Shown piece by piece: positions 9,276-24,345 of a DNA stretch of 64,000 bases (position 1 is its first letter; each line of letters begins with the position of its first letter). Under the pieces are notes generated by a model. The model saw only the letters and a list, made by a program, of their open reading frames with translations, did no database searches and was not told the DNA's origin. A program made the position numbers and the translations under genes. The stretch is from Peribacillus sp. Bi96 (GTDB lineage Bacteria; Bacillota; Bacilli; Bacillales; DSM-1321): assembly GCF_918698115.1 (NCBI RefSeq), contig NZ_CAKKLV010000007.1, forward strand, positions 165,602-229,601, read 5' to 3'.

Positions 9276-10997
9276 ATGTCATTTGATGGATTATTTACGA
9301 AAGCGATGACGGAAGAAATCGCTGCTTTATTAAAAGGTGGACGAATCAATAAGGTACATCAGCCTTACAAAAATGAAGTAATATTGGTTGTTCGTGCTGG
9401 GGGTAAGAACCATAAACTCTTATTATCAGCCCATCCAAGTTATTCAAGGGTACAATTGACGGAAGAAAGTTATGAAAACCCAAAAGAGGCACCCATGTTC
9501 TGTATGCTTCTTAGGAAGCATCTCGAAGGCTACACAATAGAAGATATTTATCAGCATGAACTTGATCGGATGATCATTTTTGAGGTGAAGGGCCGCAACG
9601 AACTTGGTGATGTTTCTCAAAAGCAGTTAATCATTGAAATCATGGGCCGTCACAGCAACATTGTTTTAGTTGATAAGGAACGGAATATGATTTTGGACAG
9701 CATTAAGCATGTCTCTTATGCCGTGAACAGTTATCGTGCCATATTGCCAGGACAGGAATATAAGGTTCCTCCTGCGCAAGAAAAGGATAATCCCTTCCAG
9801 GCTACTGAGGACGATATCAGGAAGAATATTGACTTCAATGCAGGAAAACTTGATCGACAGCTCGTTGCCCACTTCTCGGGAATTTCACCTTTAGTTGCAA
9901 AGGAAGCCGTTTACCGGGCTGGATTGGCCAACAGCACAACCCTTCCTTCAGCTTTTTCAAGTCTGATCAAGGAAATCTCGGAACAAAAATATGCTGCAAC
10001 CATCAAACAAGATGGCAATAAAGAAGTTTTTTATATGCTTTCACTCGAGCACCTGACAGGAAAACAGCGTACGTTTTCTTCATTAAGCGAGATGCTCGAC
10101 AGATTTTACTTCGGAAAGGCAGAACGAGATCGAGTTAAGCAAAAAAGCCAGGATGTCGAACGTTTCATTTCTAATGAAATCGAAAAGAACTCAAAAAAAA
10201 TCGGGAAGCTCGAACGGACGTTGAAAGATACGGAACGTGGGGAACAGTATCAGTTGTTCGGTGAGCTGCTTACAGCTAACCTATATCAAATGAAAAAAGG
10301 CATGAAGGCAATTGAAGTCGTCAATTATTATGATGAAGAACAAAGTACGGTCATCATCCCGCTTGACCCATTAAAAAATCCATCCGATAATGCACAAAAG
10401 TACTTCTCAAGATACCAAAAGTCCAAAAACGCTGTCGGAGTCGTCCAAGAACAAATCGAAAAAACAAAGTTGGAATTGAAATACTTCGAAGCTTTGCATC
10501 AGCAGCTCCAATCGGCATCACCTAGAGATATAGAGGAAATTCGCGAAGAACTTCAAGAAGAAGGATACATTCGGCAAAAAAAGAAAAAAGGCATGAAAAA
10601 ACCTGCCAATGCAAAACCGCAGCTTGAAACCTATTATGCTACAGATGGTGATCTCATTTTTGTCGGGAAAAATAATAAACAAAATGATTACCTTACGAAT
10701 AAGTTCGCACGCCGGGATGAAATTTGGCTTCATACCAAAGATATCCCTGGATCGCATGTGGTGATTCGAAATGAAACACCAAGTGAAGAAACGATAAAAG
10801 AGGCCGCCGTATTATCAGCTTTCTTCAGTAAAGCTAGACTATCAAGTTCAGTACCCGTTGACTTCACACAAGTTCGCCATGTGAAGAAACCGAATGGTTC
10901 AAAGCCTGGTTTCGTCATCTATGAACAGCAGCAAACCATATATATTACCCCAGACCCCGATATCGTCATTCGTTTAAAGGAAGCGGTAAAGGATTGA
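9276..10997 (+). CDS. rqcH: Ribosome quality control protein RqcH (NFACT family)
   Basis: RqcH binds obstructed 50S subunits carrying peptidyl-tRNA and adds C-terminal alanine tails that mark the stalled chain for degradation. The 573-residue protein has the NFACT-N domain with the DR pair at exactly residues 97-98 (HELDRMII), helix-hairpin-helix and long coiled-coil segments (about 280-440), and the C-terminal NFACT-R domain with the [17 protein letters not shown] signature. It was formerly annotated as a fibronectin-binding protein (YloA). AAAGGAAG lies about 10 bases before the ATG. It runs opposite to its neighbours, as in B. subtilis, and converges on pyrE through a shared terminator. 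In B. subtilis a sulfate-assimilation operon lies between these genes; here it is absent. Confidence 0.95.
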   Translation: MSFDGLFTKAMTEEIAALLKGGRINKVHQPYKNEVILVVRAGGKNHKLLLSAHPSYSRVQLTEESYENPKEAPMFCMLLRKHLEGYTIEDIYQHELDRMIIFEVKGRNELGDVSQKQLIIEIMGRHSNIVLVDKERNMILDSIKHVSYAVNSYRAILPGQEYKVPPAQEKDNPFQATEDDIRKNIDFNAGKLDRQLVAHFSGISPLVAKEAVYRAGLANSTTLPSAFSSLIKEISEQKYAATIKQDGNKEVFYMLSLEHLTGKQRTFSSLSEMLDRFYFGKAERDRVKQKSQDVERFISNEIEKNSKKIGKLERTLKDTERGEQYQLFGELLTANLYQMKKGMKAIEVVNYYDEEQSTVIIPLDPLKNPSDNAQKYFSRYQKSKNAVGVVQEQIEKTKLELKYFEALHQQLQSASPRDIEEIREELQEEGYIRQKKKKGMKKPANAKPQLETYYATDGDLIFVGKNNKQNDYLTNKFARRDEIWLHTKDIPGSHVVIRNETPSEETIKEAAVLSAFFSKARLSSSVPVDFTQVRHVKKPNGSKPGFVIYEQQQTIYITPDPDIVIRLKEAVKD

Positions 10998-11011
10998 TTC
11001 GTATATAAAAA

Positions 11012-11053
11012 AATAGAGGTGACGCAATCCCATATGATTGCGTCACCTCTATT
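11012..11053. terminator. Bidirectional terminator between rqcH and pyrE
   Basis: A perfect 18-base stem, AATAGAGGTGACGCAATC and its complement, surrounds the loop CCATAT, with A-rich sequence on one side and T-rich on the other. It can therefore end transcription of rqcH (plus strand) and of the pyr operon (minus strand). Confidence 0.95.
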
Positions 11054-11054
11054 T

Positions 11055-11683
11055 TTATGCTGAAATCCAAGCGGTATCTGCCGGATTCTCCCGCCACTTT
11101 TTAAGCTTTTCCAATTCATCTGCTGTGATATACCCTTTTTCATTAGCGACTTTGATCAAAGTCGAGTAGTCACTCAAGGAATGGTTTGTGATGCCTTCAG
11201 CTTCGAATTTCTCTTTTCCCTTTTCTAATTCGTACGTAAAGATCGAAACGACTCCAAGAACATCACAGCCAGCTTCTTTAAGCGCGTTAACAGCTGTAAT
11301 TACGCTGCCACCGGTTGAAATCAAATCTTCTACAACCACCACTTTTTGTCCTGGAACAGCGCGGCCTTCGATTTGATTGCCCTTTCCGTGCTCCTTAGCT
11401 TTGGAGCGAACATAGCACATCGGTGCATTTAACTTTTCGCTCACCCAGGCTGCATGCGGAATGCCGGCAGTTGCTGTGCCTGCAATGAGTTCAGCCTCAG
11501 GGAAATGCTGTTCAATCAATCCTTTTAATCCTTCCGCAATTTCATTGCGAACCTCCGGATAAGAAAGGGTTAAGCGGTTGTCGCAATAAATGGGCGATTG
11601 AATACCCGATGCCCAAGTGAAGGGATCATTCGGCTGAAGGTACACTGCTTTTATTTCTAATAGATGTTCGGCTATCTTTTGAT

Positions 11684-11690
<7 letters not shown>
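11055..11690 (-). CDS. pyrE: Orotate phosphoribosyltransferase
   Basis: PyrE joins orotate to PRPP to make orotidine 5'-phosphate, the fifth step of UMP synthesis. The 211-residue protein has the PRPP-binding motif [12 protein letters not shown] and the N-terminal [17 protein letters not shown] block. The start was set at the ATG at 11690 ([11 protein letters not shown]), since GGGAGGG lies upstream and other PyrE proteins begin at this point. It overlaps the end of pyrF by seven bases. It is the last gene of the pyr operon and is followed directly by the terminator. Confidence 0.96.
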
Positions 11691-14085
<2,395 letters not shown>

Positions 14086-14089
<4 letters not shown>

Positions 14090-17000
14090 ATATAGCTCAC
14101 CTCACGACTTTTTTCCGTTTTCCCCATGGCTTCTGCCGAGAAGGTCATGGATTCTATCACCCTTAAAATGGCTTCTGCCGTATCGAGGGATGTTAGGCAT
14201 GTCACGCCATTTTCAACCGATTCACGTCGGATTCTAAAACCATCACGCGCCGGCTGCTTTCCTTTGGTCAAAGTATTTATGACAAATTGCGCTTCCCCGT
14301 TTCGGATAACATCCAATAGGTTTCTGCCTTCTTCGCCAATTTTGCCGACAATCGCAGTCGGGATGCCGGATTGCTCCATTAGGGCAGCAGTTCCGCTGGT
14401 AGCTATCAGCTTGAAACCGGCATTATGGAAGCGTCTTGCTAAACCGAGTGCTTCTTGCTTATCTTTATCCGATATCGTCAATAAGACCGAGCCATGTCCC
14501 TTAATTTTGAAGCCGGAAGCGACGAGCCCTTTATATAAAGCCTTTTCAAGCGTGCTATCTTTCCCCATTACTTCACCAGTCGATTTCATTTCAGGTCCGA
14601 GTGAGATGTCCACACCTCTTAATTTCGCAAAAGAGAAGACTGGCACTTTCACATAAACCCCGGTTTGTTCTGCGACTAATCCGGATTGATAACCTTGGCT
14701 TTCAAGCGAATGGCCCAGGATGGCCTTCGTCGCTAAGTTAGCCATCGGCACATTCGTAATTTTACTTAAGAATGGAACCGTTCGGCTTGAACGTGGATTC
14801 ACTTCAATAACATACACTTCTTCATTGCTTATGACATATTGAATATTCAGGAGACCAACTATATTCAAGCCTTTTGCCAATCTGGTCGTGTAGTCAATGA
14901 TTACTTCTTTTTGTTTTTCCGTTAAATTTTGGGGCGGATAGACTGCAATTGAATCACCTGAATGGACGCCAGCCCGTTCAATATGCTCCATGATTCCTGG
15001 GATGACGACCGTTTCGCCATCGGAAATCCCGTCGACTTCAACTTCTTTCCCCGTCAAGTAACGGTCAATCAGAACCGGATGATCTGGATTTATTTTTACG
15101 GCATTTTTCATGTAATGCAGCAGTTCTTCTTGTTTATAGACGATTTCCATCGCTCTTCCTCCAAGAACATACGATGGCCTTACTAATACCGGGTAACCAA
15201 TATCATCTGCAATGACGATTGCTTCATCAACCGATGTAGCGGTTTTACCCTTCGGCTGAGGAATGTCTAAATCCTTCAGGGCCTTTTCGAATTTATTGCG
15301 ATTTTCTGCCCTATCCAGATCTTCTAGTGAAGTACCAAGGATTTTGACACCTCTTTCAACAAGTCCATCTGCAAGGTTTATCGCTGTCTGTCCGCCAAAC
15401 TGGACGATGACCCCTTCCGGTTTTTCCAAATCGATGACATGCATGACATCTTCAAGTGTCAATGGTTCGAAATAAAGTTTGTCGGAGATACTGAAATCCG
15501 TCGAAACGGTTTCGGGATTGTTGTTGATGATGATCGCTTCATATCCGGCTTCTTTGATTGCCCAGACCGAATGTACGGTGGCATAATCAAACTCTACCCC
15601 TTGCCCTATCCGAATTGGGCCAGACCCCAGTACAATGACACTTTTCTTGTCAGTGACGATGGATTCATTTTCATCTTCGTATGTTCCATAAAAATATGGT
15701 GTTTCCGATTCGAATTCCGCCGCACATGTATCCACCATTTTATAAACAGGGATGATTCCTTGCTTTTTCCGATACTCATAAACGTCGATTTCGGGAACTT
15801 CCCATATTTCTGCAACTGTTTTGTCAGAAAAACCTAGTTCTTTAGCCTTTTGCAGAACTTCACAATTAAAGGAATGTTGTTTAAGCTCCTTTTCAAAGTC
15901 GATTATCTTTTTCAACTTATGCAAGAAGAATAAATCGATCTGGCTCCATTCGTGAATGGTTTCGATCGTTTTCCCCCTTCTTAATGCTTCACCGATATAG
16001 AACAACCGTTCATCTCCAGCTTTTCGGATCCGTTTCTCTATTTTTTCATCCTCAAACTCGTCATTCAATTCAAGATGGTATATACCCGCCTCAAGGGACC
16101 GCACAGCTTTTAAAATGGATTCTTCGAATGTACGGCCGATTGCCATGACCTCTCCGGTCGCTTTCATTTGTGTACCGAGCCTACGGTTCGCACTTTCGAA
16201 TTTATCGAAAGGCCAGCGCGGGATTTTTGTAACGACATAGTCCAGTGCCGGTTCAAAGCTTGCATAGGTTTTGCCTGTAACGGGGTTCATCATTTCATCA
16301 AGCGTCAAACCAACCGCTATCTTGGCTGCAAGCTTTGCAATCGGATATCCAGTTGCCTTTGAAGCAAGTGCCGACGAACGGCTGACCCTTGGGTTCACTT
16401 CAATGACGTAATATTGATAGCTGTTTGGATCTAGTGCAAGCTGAACATTACATCCACCTTCAATTTTTAAGGCACGGATAATCTTCAAAGACGTATTTCT
16501 AAGCATTTGATACTCTCTGTCACTTAATGTTTGGCTTGGTGCCGCAACGATAGAATCTCCTGTATGGACGCCGACAGGGTCGAAGTTTTCCATATTACAA
16601 ACCACAATTGCATTATCATTGGAATCACGCATCACTTCATATTCCACTTCTTTGAATCCGGCGATGCTCCTCTCAAGCAAACATTGGTGAACTGGACTGC
16701 TTTTCAGGCCACCTTCTACTATTTCAATCAGTTGCTCTTCGTTATCACAAATCCCACCGCCTGTTCCGCCAAGTGTGAAGGCAGGACGTACGATGACCGG
16801 ATAGCCGATTCGTTCCACGAATGTATAAGCCTCTTCCAAGTTATGAATAATGTCACTGTCAGGAACTGGTTCACCAAGATCATTCATTAGGGTACGGAAA
16901 AGGTCACGGTCTTCCGCTTGTTGGATGGCGGAAAGTTTCGTCCCAAGAATCTGCACGTTGCATTCTTCGAGAATTCCTGACTCGGCCAATTCAACGGCCA

Positions 17001-17292
17001 TGTTTAAGCCAGTCTGTCCGCCCAAGGTAGGTAACAGGGCATCTGGACGCTCTTTACGAATGATTTTGCTCACAAATTCCAAAGTGATCGGTTCGATATA
17101 TACCGCATCAGCCATTTCACTGTCTGTCATGATTGTGGCAGGGTTAGAGTTAATCAGGATTACTCGATAGCCTTCTTCTTTTAAGGCGATACATGCTTGA
17201 GTTCCTGCGTAATCGAACTCGGCAGCCTGTCCGATTACGATCGGACCGGACCCAATTACTAGGATGCTTTTTATATCAGTGCGTTTTGGCAT
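14086..17292 (-). CDS. carB: Carbamoyl-phosphate synthase, pyrimidine-specific, large subunit
   Basis: This subunit (PyrAB in B. subtilis) makes carbamoyl phosphate from bicarbonate, ammonia delivered by the small subunit, and two ATP. Its 1068 residues show the internal duplication of the family: two ATP-grasp halves, starting at [22 protein letters not shown] and, near residue 550, [22 protein letters not shown], then a C-terminal MGS-like allosteric domain (about 935-1068). AAGGGGG precedes the ATG, and the gene overlaps the end of carA by 22 bases. It belongs to the pyr operon, so it is the pyrimidine-regulated copy rather than an arginine-specific one. Confidence 0.97.
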
Positions 17293-18377
17293 GTTTTTTC
17301 CCCCTTGGTAGTTGCAGTTTCGATCATTTGTAAAAATTCGTTGAATAAGTAGTTGGCGTCTTCCGGACCAGGTGATGCTTCCGGGTGATATTGTACGGTG
17401 AAAGCTGGGTATTCTTTATGGCTCAATCCCTCAATCGTACCGTCATTCAATGCTGTATGTGTCACAATAAGGTCAGTCTTTTCAATGGAAAGCTCTTCGA
17501 CCGTATATCCATGATTTTGAGAAGTGATGGATACCTTCCCAGTACGAAGGTCTTTAACCGGATGATTTGAACCTCGATGGCCGAATTTTAATTTTTCCGT
17601 ATCTCCACCGTTTGCAAGCGCGAATAATTGATGGCCTAAGCAGATGCCGAATAATGGCACTTTTGTTTGGACTGTACGGATCATTTCAAGCGTCTCAGGA
17701 ACACTTTTCGGATCTCCAGGCCCGTTGGAAAGCATCACACCATCTGGATGGTATTGCATTACTTCCTCAGCCGTGACGTTATAAGGTACGACCACGACAT
17801 CACAACCGCGCTTCGTCAACTCACGCAAAATCCCATGCTTCATGCCATAGTCAACAAGAACTACCCGCGGGCCTCTGCCCGGACTTGAATAAGGTGCTTT
17901 TGTTGAAACCTGTTTCACTTGATTAGTAGGAATCACCGTTGCTTTCAACTGGGAAACAACTTCTTCGGCATTTTTATTGATATTGCAGAGCGCTCCTTTA
18001 AGTGCACCTGATTTCCTGATGATTCTTGTAAGCTTCCTTGTATCGATTCCGCTTATTCCAGGTATGTCCTTCATTTTCAAATATTCATCAAGTGATGACT
18101 GGTTGCGCCAGTTGGAAGGAAGATCTGCTGTTTCCTTTACGACAAACCCAGATATCGCTGGATTGATGGATTCGAAGTCATCCCGGTTTATCCCGTAGTT
18201 TCCGATCAACGGATACGTTAGTGTAACGATTTGTCCGCAATAAGATGGATCGGATAGAATCTCCTGATATCCAGTCATCCCTGTGTTAAAAACGACTTCG
18301 CCGATTTTCTCTACATCCCCTCCGAATGCTTCCCCGAGGAAAACCGTTCCGTCTTCTAAAATAAGTTGTCTTTTCAT
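17271..18377 (-). CDS. carA: Carbamoyl-phosphate synthase, pyrimidine-specific, small subunit
   Basis: The small subunit (PyrAA) hydrolyses glutamine and channels ammonia to the large subunit. The 368-residue protein has the CPSase small-chain N-terminal domain with [20 protein letters not shown] and a class I glutamine amidotransferase domain with the nucleophile Cys in [12 protein letters not shown] and the HPEA triad box near residue 342. Its ATG overlaps the pyrC stop. All catalytic residues are present. Confidence 0.97.
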   Translation of the reverse strand: MKRQLILEDGTVFLGEAFGGDVEKIGEVVFNTGMTGYQEILSDPSYCGQIVTLTYPLIGNYGINRDDFESINPAISGFVVKETADLPSNWRNQSSLDEYLKMKDIPGISGIDTRKLTRIIRKSGALKGALCNINKNAEEVVSQLKATVIPTNQVKQVSTKAPYSSPGRGPRVVLVDYGMKHGILRELTKRGCDVVVVPYNVTAEEVMQYHPDGVMLSNGPGDPKSVPETLEMIRTVQTKVPLFGICLGHQLFALANGGDTEKLKFGHRGSNHPVKDLRTGKVSITSQNHGYTVEELSIEKTDLIVTHTALNDGTIEGLSHKEYPAFTVQYHPEASPGPEDANYLFNEFLQMIETATTKGEKTCQNALI

Positions 18378-19660
18378 CCTTGAACACGTCCTTTATCCCA
18401 AGCTGTTTTTCCTTCAGAAATCGTCATGACTGGCCAGCCATAGCATTTCTTTTCATTGAAAGGTGTATTTTTCCCTTTTGAAGCAAACTCTTCATTATCA
18501 ATTTCTTTTTCCGTTTCCAAATCGATCAGCACGATATCTGCAATAGCGCCTTCCTTTAACTCTCCATATGGAAGGGAGAAACTTTCAGATGGTTTGATCG
18601 TCATGAAATCGACCAATTGCTTTAATGTTATGATGCCCTTTTTGACCAATTCGGTGTAAAGCAACGGGAAGGCCGTCTCCAATCCTACTATTCCAAAAGG
18701 AGCTAGCTGCATTCCCTGCGCTTTTTCCTCGTCCGTATGTGGTGCATGGTCCGTGGCTATAAAATCGATGGTCCCATCAAGCAGGCCTTCTATCAACGCG
18801 TCCCGATCTTCCCGTCCTCTTAATGGAGGGTTCATTTTATAATTCGAATCAAGACCCGGTATATCATCTTCACACAATAATAAGTGATGCGGTGTAACTT
18901 CGGCTGTGACCCGGATACCGGCACGTTTAGCATCCCTTACCGTCCTTACCGATTCCTTCGTGGATATGTGGCAAACATGATAATGGCAGTCCGCCGCTTC
19001 CGCTAAAAGGATATCCCGGGCAATATGTACAGCTTCGCATACTGACGGAATACCATTGATTCCCTGCTCTTTTGAGAATCTTCCTTCATGGACAGAGCCT
19101 TTATTGATTAAGCTATTATCTTCACAATGAGCAACTATCGCCATATCTTGCGCGGCTGCCCTTTTCATTGCTTCCAGCATCATCCCAGCTTCTTGAATCC
19201 CTACGCCATCGTCCGTAAAGGCGAAAGCACCCGTTTGTTTTAATGATGCAAAGTCGGTCAACTCTTTGCCTGCTTCCCTGATCGTGATGGATGCATAAGG
19301 TAGTACCCGGACATGAGCCGTTTCTTCAATTTTCCGGTTAAGCGCTTCAAGATTTTCCACTGTATCAGGAACAGGCCTTGTATTAGGCATTGCGGCTACC
19401 GTAGTGAAACCGCCTCTCGCAGCTGCAAGCGTTCCACTTGCGATGGTTTCCTTATGCTCTCCGCCCGGCTCGCGCAAATGAACATGCAGGTCAACGAACC
19501 CTGATGTAACAAGTAACCCTTTTGCATCGACAACCTTACAATTTTCCGTTGGCAAGTTTTCGCCGATTTTCGTGATGATCTTTCCTTCTATTTCAATGTC
19601 CGCTTTTTTGAATGAGTTTTGATTATCTAGCAATACTCCATTTTTGATGACAGTTTTCAT
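18374..19660 (-). CDS. pyrC: Dihydroorotase
   Basis: PyrC cyclises N-carbamoyl-aspartate to dihydroorotate. The 428-residue, type I dihydroorotase carries the zinc motif [32 protein letters not shown] and the [12 protein letters not shown] box. The ATG at 19660 (MKTVIKNG) has AAGGGGG upstream and gives the same length as the B. subtilis enzyme; an earlier in-frame start lies inside pyrB. It overlaps pyrB by 38 bases. Confidence 0.96.
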   Translation of the reverse strand: MKTVIKNGVLLDNQNSFKKADIEIEGKIITKIGENLPTENCKVVDAKGLLVTSGFVDLHVHLREPGGEHKETIASGTLAAARGGFTTVAAMPNTRPVPDTVENLEALNRKIEETAHVRVLPYASITIREAGKELTDFASLKQTGAFAFTDDGVGIQEAGMMLEAMKRAAAQDMAIVAHCEDNSLINKGSVHEGRFSKEQGINGIPSVCEAVHIARDILLAEAADCHYHVCHISTKESVRTVRDAKRAGIRVTAEVTPHHLLLCEDDIPGLDSNYKMNPPLRGREDRDALIEGLLDGTIDFIATDHAPHTDEEKAQGMQLAPFGIVGLETAFPLLYTELVKKGIITLKQLVDFMTIKPSESFSLPYGELKEGAIADIVLIDLETEKEIDNEEFASKGKNTPFNEKKCYGWPVMTISEGKTAWDKGRVQG

Positions 19661-20558
19661 GGATAATTCCCCCTTCGGATTGTTCAAGCACATTTTTTAA
19701 TACGGCCATTCTAATGAACACACCATTTTCCATTTGTTTAAAAATTCTTGAGCGGTTGCATTCGACTAAATCACTGTCAATTTCAACACCGCGGTTTATT
19801 GGAGCAGGATGCATGATGATTGCGTCCGGTTTCATAGTTTTTTCGCGCTGTTTGGTTAGCCCAAAACTTTCCAGATAATCTCGATTTGCCTGATCATATT
19901 TTTCATTATGTCTTTCATGCTGTATTCTGAGCAGCATGACCACATCAGATGTGGCTATCGCTTGATCGATGTTTTCATAACTTCCGAAGCTGTTCGTACT
20001 ATCAAACCATTCAGGCGGACCTGAAAATACGACATTCGCTCCTAAACGAGTTAATGCTTCTGCATTCGATTTTGCAACCCGGCTATGCCTCACATCCCCG
20101 ATTATCGAAATCTTCAGATCCTTGAAACCTTTAAACTCTTGTTTTATCGTCAATAAGTCCAGTAATGACTGAGTTGGATGATTCCCACAGCCATCCCCTG
20201 CATTGATTATTGGAATCGTGATCTTCTCTTTCAACTCGTCAAAATAATTATCCTGCTCATGACGGATGATCAAGGCATTGACACCTATTGCTTCAAGCGT
20301 TTTAACTGTGTCATATAAGGTTTCACCTTTTAACACGGATGATGTACCGGTATCAAAAGGAATGACCTCCAGTCCTAGTTTTCTTTCAGCCATTTCAAAG
20401 CTTGATTTTGTTCGTGTACTTGGTTCAAAGAACAGATTGGCAACAGTGGTAAGTTGTTTAGGATTCCAGCTTGATCCGTTTGCAAATCCCTCTGCCTCAA
20501 GTAGAATTCTTTCAATTTCAGTTATGGTCAATTCGTTCATGGTCAATAATTTTTTCAT
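19623..20558 (-). CDS. pyrB: Aspartate carbamoyltransferase
   Basis: PyrB condenses carbamoyl phosphate with aspartate, the first committed step of pyrimidine synthesis. The 311-residue protein has the carbamoyl-phosphate motif [26 protein letters not shown], and [12 protein letters not shown]. The start is the ATG at 20558 ([10 protein letters not shown]), with AAAGGAG upstream; the longer frame extends into the attenuator. No pyrI regulatory subunit is present, as usual in Bacillus. Expression is controlled by the PyrR attenuator directly upstream. Confidence 0.96.
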   Translation of the reverse strand: MKKLLTMNELTITEIERILLEAEGFANGSSWNPKQLTTVANLFFEPSTRTKSSFEMAERKLGLEVIPFDTGTSSVLKGETLYDTVKTLEAIGVNALIIRHEQDNYFDELKEKITIPIINAGDGCGNHPTQSLLDLLTIKQEFKGFKDLKISIIGDVRHSRVAKSNAEALTRLGANVVFSGPPEWFDSTNSFGSYENIDQAIATSDVVMLLRIQHERHNEKYDQANRDYLESFGLTKQREKTMKPDAIIMHPAPINRGVEIDSDLVECNRSRIFKQMENGVFIRMAVLKNVLEQSEGGIIHENCHQKWSIAR

Positions 20559-20593
20559 CGATCCTGCTCCTTTCACAACTGTGATGCGGGGCA

Positions 20594-20732
20594 TAAAAAA
20601 CACCCCGCCATTAAGGACAGGGTGTAGGTTATAAAGACTTGTGAGGACCGGGACCGGTTTTTACCTTTTTCCCGTTCTCCTCCATCTTTACAGCAACACC
20701 CTTTTAAGCCTCTCTGGACTTCTTTTAAAAGG
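20594..20732 (-). ncRNA. PyrR-dependent attenuator in the pyrP-pyrB gap
   Basis: The minus strand shows the PyrR-binding anti-antiterminator CCTTTTAAAAGAAGTCCAGAGAGGCT (loop AGTCCAGAGAGGCT at 20707-20720) closed by an AAAAGG arm. Downstream is a 10-pair terminator, ACACCCTGTC-loop-GGCGGGGTGT, followed by TTTTTTA (20594-20625). Known mechanism: with UMP or UTP, PyrR stabilises the anti-antiterminator, so the terminator forms and pyrB to pyrE are shut down. Confidence 0.93.
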
Positions 20733-20758
20733 TGATCTATTGTTTGATGCAGTTTTAC

Positions 20759-22048
20759 TTATTTTTCAAAAATGTCTCCGGATATTTTTTCCCGGTCCGG
20801 TAAAATCAAGTTAAGCAGGATTCCTACTATGGCTGAAAGTGCCATTCCGGAAAGCGATACTGTATCCGATAGTTGGACGAAAGCTCCCCCAATCCCTAAC
20901 ACCAGGATCACTGAAGCTATCATCAGGTTCCTTTTTTTGTCAAAATCAACCTTATTATCAATCAGCATCCTTAATCCACTTGATGCGATAATACCGAAGA
21001 GTAAGATTGAAATGCCGCCCATCACCGCAGTAGGTATCGAGCTTATGACCGCTGAGATTTTACCGTTAAAGCCAAAGATGATTGCCGTTAACGCTGCCCC
21101 TCCGATGATATACACACTATATGCCTTTGTCATCGTCAAGACCCCAATATTTTCACCATATGATGTCAGCGGTGGCCCACCGATCAAGGAACCAATCATG
21201 ATTCCCGCTCCATCTCCGAAAATCGAGCGATGCAAACCGGGCTTTTCCAAAAAGTTTCTGCCAACGACTTTACTCAGTATCATCTGGTGTCCGATATGTT
21301 CTGATAAAGTGACGATGGCGACCGGTACCATGATGGCAATGACTTCCCATGAGAAGGTCGGTGTATAGGTTACATAAGGAAACATGAATTCAGGCATTTC
21401 CCACCATTGTGCTGACTTGATCGGTCCATAATCTATTATTCCAGCAACGGCCGAACAGCCGTACCCCACTATGATACCCATTAAAATGGGAATCAAGTTA
21501 ATGAATCCTTTAAAGAACACGTTGCAGATGATGGTTACCGCTAAAGTGATTAGCGCAATAATTATATATGTGACGCTATATTTATCTTGTGGATCATACA
21601 TCGCCATGTCCACGGCCGTTCCGGCAAGGCTTAATCCGATTACGATAATGACCGGACCCACCACAACCGGAGGGAGTATATTCATTAACCAGCGCAATCC
21701 GACTTTTTGGATAATCAAAGCCACAATCCCATATATGAACCCTGCTGCGAAACAGCCAATCATGGCCGCCTCGGGTCCTCCTAAAGCCTTTGCCGCAATG
21801 ATTGGCGTAATGAAGGCGAATGATGAACCGAGATAAGCCGGTATCTGACCTTTTGTGATCAACAAGTAGGATAGTGTACCCAAGCCGCTTGATACAAGTG
21901 CGACTGCTGGGCTTAACCCTACCAAGAATGGCACCAGTACTGTTGCACCGAACATGGCGAACAAGTGTTGGATGCTTAGCGTAATCCACTGACCAACCTT
22001 TGGCACGTCCTCGACATCAAGTACGATATCCCTTTTTGTTTCTTGCAT
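20759..22048 (-). CDS. pyrP: Uracil permease
   Basis: PyrP is a uracil:proton symporter of the nucleobase-cation symporter 2 family. The 429-residue protein is largely hydrophobic, with about 12-14 membrane segments, and contains the family signature region (LLFGIIASSGLRMLIDNKVD) and SEHIGHQMILSK. It starts at an ATG behind GGGGGATA. It sits between the first and second intra-operon attenuators, so uracil uptake is regulated together with synthesis. Confidence 0.94.
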   Translation of the reverse strand: MQETKRDIVLDVEDVPKVGQWITLSIQHLFAMFGATVLVPFLVGLSPAVALVSSGLGTLSYLLITKGQIPAYLGSSFAFITPIIAAKALGGPEAAMIGCFAAGFIYGIVALIIQKVGLRWLMNILPPVVVGPVIIVIGLSLAGTAVDMAMYDPQDKYSVTYIIIALITLAVTIICNVFFKGFINLIPILMGIIVGYGCSAVAGIIDYGPIKSAQWWEMPEFMFPYVTYTPTFSWEVIAIMVPVAIVTLSEHIGHQMILSKVVGRNFLEKPGLHRSIFGDGAGIMIGSLIGGPPLTSYGENIGVLTMTKAYSVYIIGGAALTAIIFGFNGKISAVISSIPTAVMGGISILLFGIIASSGLRMLIDNKVDFDKKRNLMIASVILVLGIGGAFVQLSDTVSLSGMALSAIVGILLNLILPDREKISGDIFEK

Positions 22049-22085
22049 TTCGGTATCCCCCTCATGAAAATTGCTTCAAAACCGC

Positions 22086-22205
22086 AAAAACCCTCTTTGC
22101 AGTATATACAAAGAGGGTTTCTCGGAAAGCGCATGCCTATACATAGGCATACATCTCCGGATTGACTCCCCTTTGCCAGCCTCTCTGGACTGTCTTTAAA
22201 AGGGT
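22086..22205 (-). ncRNA. PyrR-dependent attenuator in the pyrR-pyrP gap
   Basis: The PyrR loop AGTCCAGAGAGGCT lies at 22178-22191, within an arm that pairs CCCTTTTAAAGAC with downstream sequence. The terminator AAACCCTCTTTG-loop-CAAAGAGGGTTTTTG spans 22086-22120. It controls read-through into pyrP and the genes beyond. Confidence 0.93.
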
Positions 22206-22226
22206 TTTATGAAATTTTCATGTTTA

Positions 22227-22793
<567 letters not shown>

Positions 22794-22814
22794 TTACTGA
22801 TAGGTCTCCTTCAA

Positions 22815-22925
22815 CAAAAAATCCTCATGCCAAGAAGGCATGAGGATTTTATCGCCATGGGTAGAATTATCCCACTAGCGTATCCGTTTCCTTCTCAGTC
22901 TCTCTGTACTGTGTTAAAGGTTCTT
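22815..22925 (-). ncRNA. PyrR-dependent attenuator in the pyrR leader
   Basis: The PyrR site here is AGTACAGAGAGACT (22897-22910), differing at two positions from the other two copies. The terminator is AAATCCTCATGCC-TTCTT-GGCATGAGGATTTTTT (22815-22848). It makes PyrR autoregulate its own operon. Confidence 0.92.
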
Positions 22926-22939
22926 GTTAAGTTATTATT

Positions 22940-22968
22940 ATAATATATCATATAAACGGATTTGTCAA
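22940..22968 (-). promoter_or_regulatory. Sigma-A promoter of the pyr operon
   Basis: On the minus strand, TTGACA (22963-22968) and TATTAT (22940-22945) are separated by 17 bases. The -35 box overlaps the rluD stop codon, so the pyr promoter is embedded in the end of the upstream gene. Confidence 0.8.
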
Positions 22969-23882
22969 TCCTTACTTCTGCGTAATTGATTAATTAGCTT
23001 TTCAAACTCTTCCGGAATTGGAGCTTCGAATTCCACATACTCATTTGTACGCGGATGAACGAAACCAAGAAGACCGGCGTGCAATGCTTGTCCATCTAAA
23101 TTAAGAGTCTTCTTCGGACCATATTTCGGATCTCCTGCAAGCGGGAAACCAATATATTTCATGTGAACACGGATTTGATGTGTCCTTCCTGTTTCAAGCT
23201 GGCATTCCACTAAAGTAAACGCATTGAAACGTTCGATGACCCGGAAATGTGTCACAGCATTTTTAGAATTGGTATCTGTTACAGTCATGCTTTGACGATC
23301 CTTTTTATCCCGTCCGATCGGAGCATCAATCGTTCCGAAATCATGCGGGATGACACCATGTACTACTGCTTGATACTTACGGGTAACCGTTTTGTCAACA
23401 AGCTGCTGTACAAGTTTTTCATGTGCCATATCATTTTTGGCAACCATCAATAGACCTGATGTATCTTTATCGATTCGATGAACGATACCAGGGCGCATTA
23501 CTCCATTGATCCCAGAAAGATCTTTGCAGTGAGCCATCAATCCATTTACAAGCGTTCCAGATACATGTCCTGGTGCTGGGTGGACGACCATGCCGCTCGG
23601 TTTATTAACCACGAGAACATCTGCATCCTCATAATAGATATCCAAATTCATTTCCTCTGCCACTGCATCCAATTCCTCAAGATCTGGAATCGTAACTTCG
23701 ATCGTATCGCCAGGAACGGATTTGTAATTAGTCTTAATAGCTAAACCATTTACTAAAACATGGTCGTCTTTAATCCATTGCTGGACTTGAGTACGCGACC
23801 ACTCCTCATTCAAAGTGGAAAGAGCCTTATCAATCCTGACTCCTTTTAGTGTTTCATCGATGCTGTATAACCTTTTATCCAT
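22965..23882 (-). CDS. ylyB: RluA-family 23S rRNA pseudouridine synthase (RluD-like)
   Basis: This enzyme converts uridines in 23S rRNA to pseudouridine. The 305-residue protein begins with an S4 RNA-binding domain ([22 protein letters not shown]), followed by the synthase domain with the catalytic Asp in [16 protein letters not shown] and later [20 protein letters not shown]. The exact target uridine cannot be told from the sequence. It overlaps lspA by eight bases and ends inside the pyr promoter. Confidence 0.92.
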   Translation of the reverse strand: MDKRLYSIDETLKGVRIDKALSTLNEEWSRTQVQQWIKDDHVLVNGLAIKTNYKSVPGDTIEVTIPDLEELDAVAEEMNLDIYYEDADVLVVNKPSGMVVHPAPGHVSGTLVNGLMAHCKDLSGINGVMRPGIVHRIDKDTSGLLMVAKNDMAHEKLVQQLVDKTVTRKYQAVVHGVIPHDFGTIDAPIGRDKKDRQSMTVTDTNSKNAVTHFRVIERFNAFTLVECQLETGRTHQIRVHMKYIGFPLAGDPKYGPKKTLNLDGQALHAGLLGFVHPRTNEYVEFEAPIPEEFEKLINQLRRSKD

Positions 23883-24345
23883 TATCTTTCTCCTTACCGT
23901 TTTTTTCTTCTAAAAACATATGAATCACGAGCAGTCCGACACCAATTGAAAGCGCAGCATCAGCAACATTAAATACCGGGAAACTGTAGCTGAAAATATA
24001 GGTGTGAACGAAATCCACTACTTCTTGGCGAGCAATACGATCGATGAAATTACCAATCGCACCTCCTAGCATGAGAGCAAGGGCCACTCCCAGCAAACGG
24101 CTTTCCTTCGCCATTTTCTGAATATAATAGACAAGTCCAATAATGACAGCGATGGTGATGATGTAGAAAAACCACATTTGACCTTGTAGAATTCCCCATG
24201 CTGCCCCACGATTACGATGCGAGGTGATATATAGAAGGTTTTCAATAATTTCAATGCTTTCTCCGTACTCCATTTTTTTCACAATCATCCATTTTGTCAG
24301 CTGATCGAGAGCTATGACCAAAAGGGCAATCAAATAATAAAACAC
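23875..24345 (-). CDS. lspA: Lipoprotein signal peptidase (signal peptidase II)
   Basis: LspA is an aspartyl protease in the membrane that removes signal peptides of prolipoproteins. The 156-residue protein has four membrane segments and the conserved motifs [24 protein letters not shown] and VVDFVHTY...[11 protein letters not shown], which contain the two catalytic Asp residues. It is coupled to the downstream pseudouridine synthase by overlap. In B. subtilis a gene ylyA lies between ileS and lspA; here the place is empty. Confidence 0.95.
   Translation of the reverse strand: MFYYLIALLVIALDQLTKWMIVKKMEYGESIEIIENLLYITSHRNRGAAWGILQGQMWFFYIITIAVIIGLVYYIQKMAKESRLLGVALALMLGGAIGNFIDRIARQEVVDFVHTYIFSYSFPVFNVADAALSIGVGLLVIHMFLEEKNGKEKDNG

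Noticed and set aside
8940..9309. Two short frames in the yloB-rqcH gap (8940-9176 minus, 9091-9309 plus)
   Set aside because: They overlap each other on opposite strands, one runs into rqcH, and neither has a good start or conserved sequence.
20759..22048. Long opposite-strand frames inside pyrP, yloB and carB
   Set aside because: They mirror conserved membrane or enzyme genes and have no independent signals; typical shadows of real genes.
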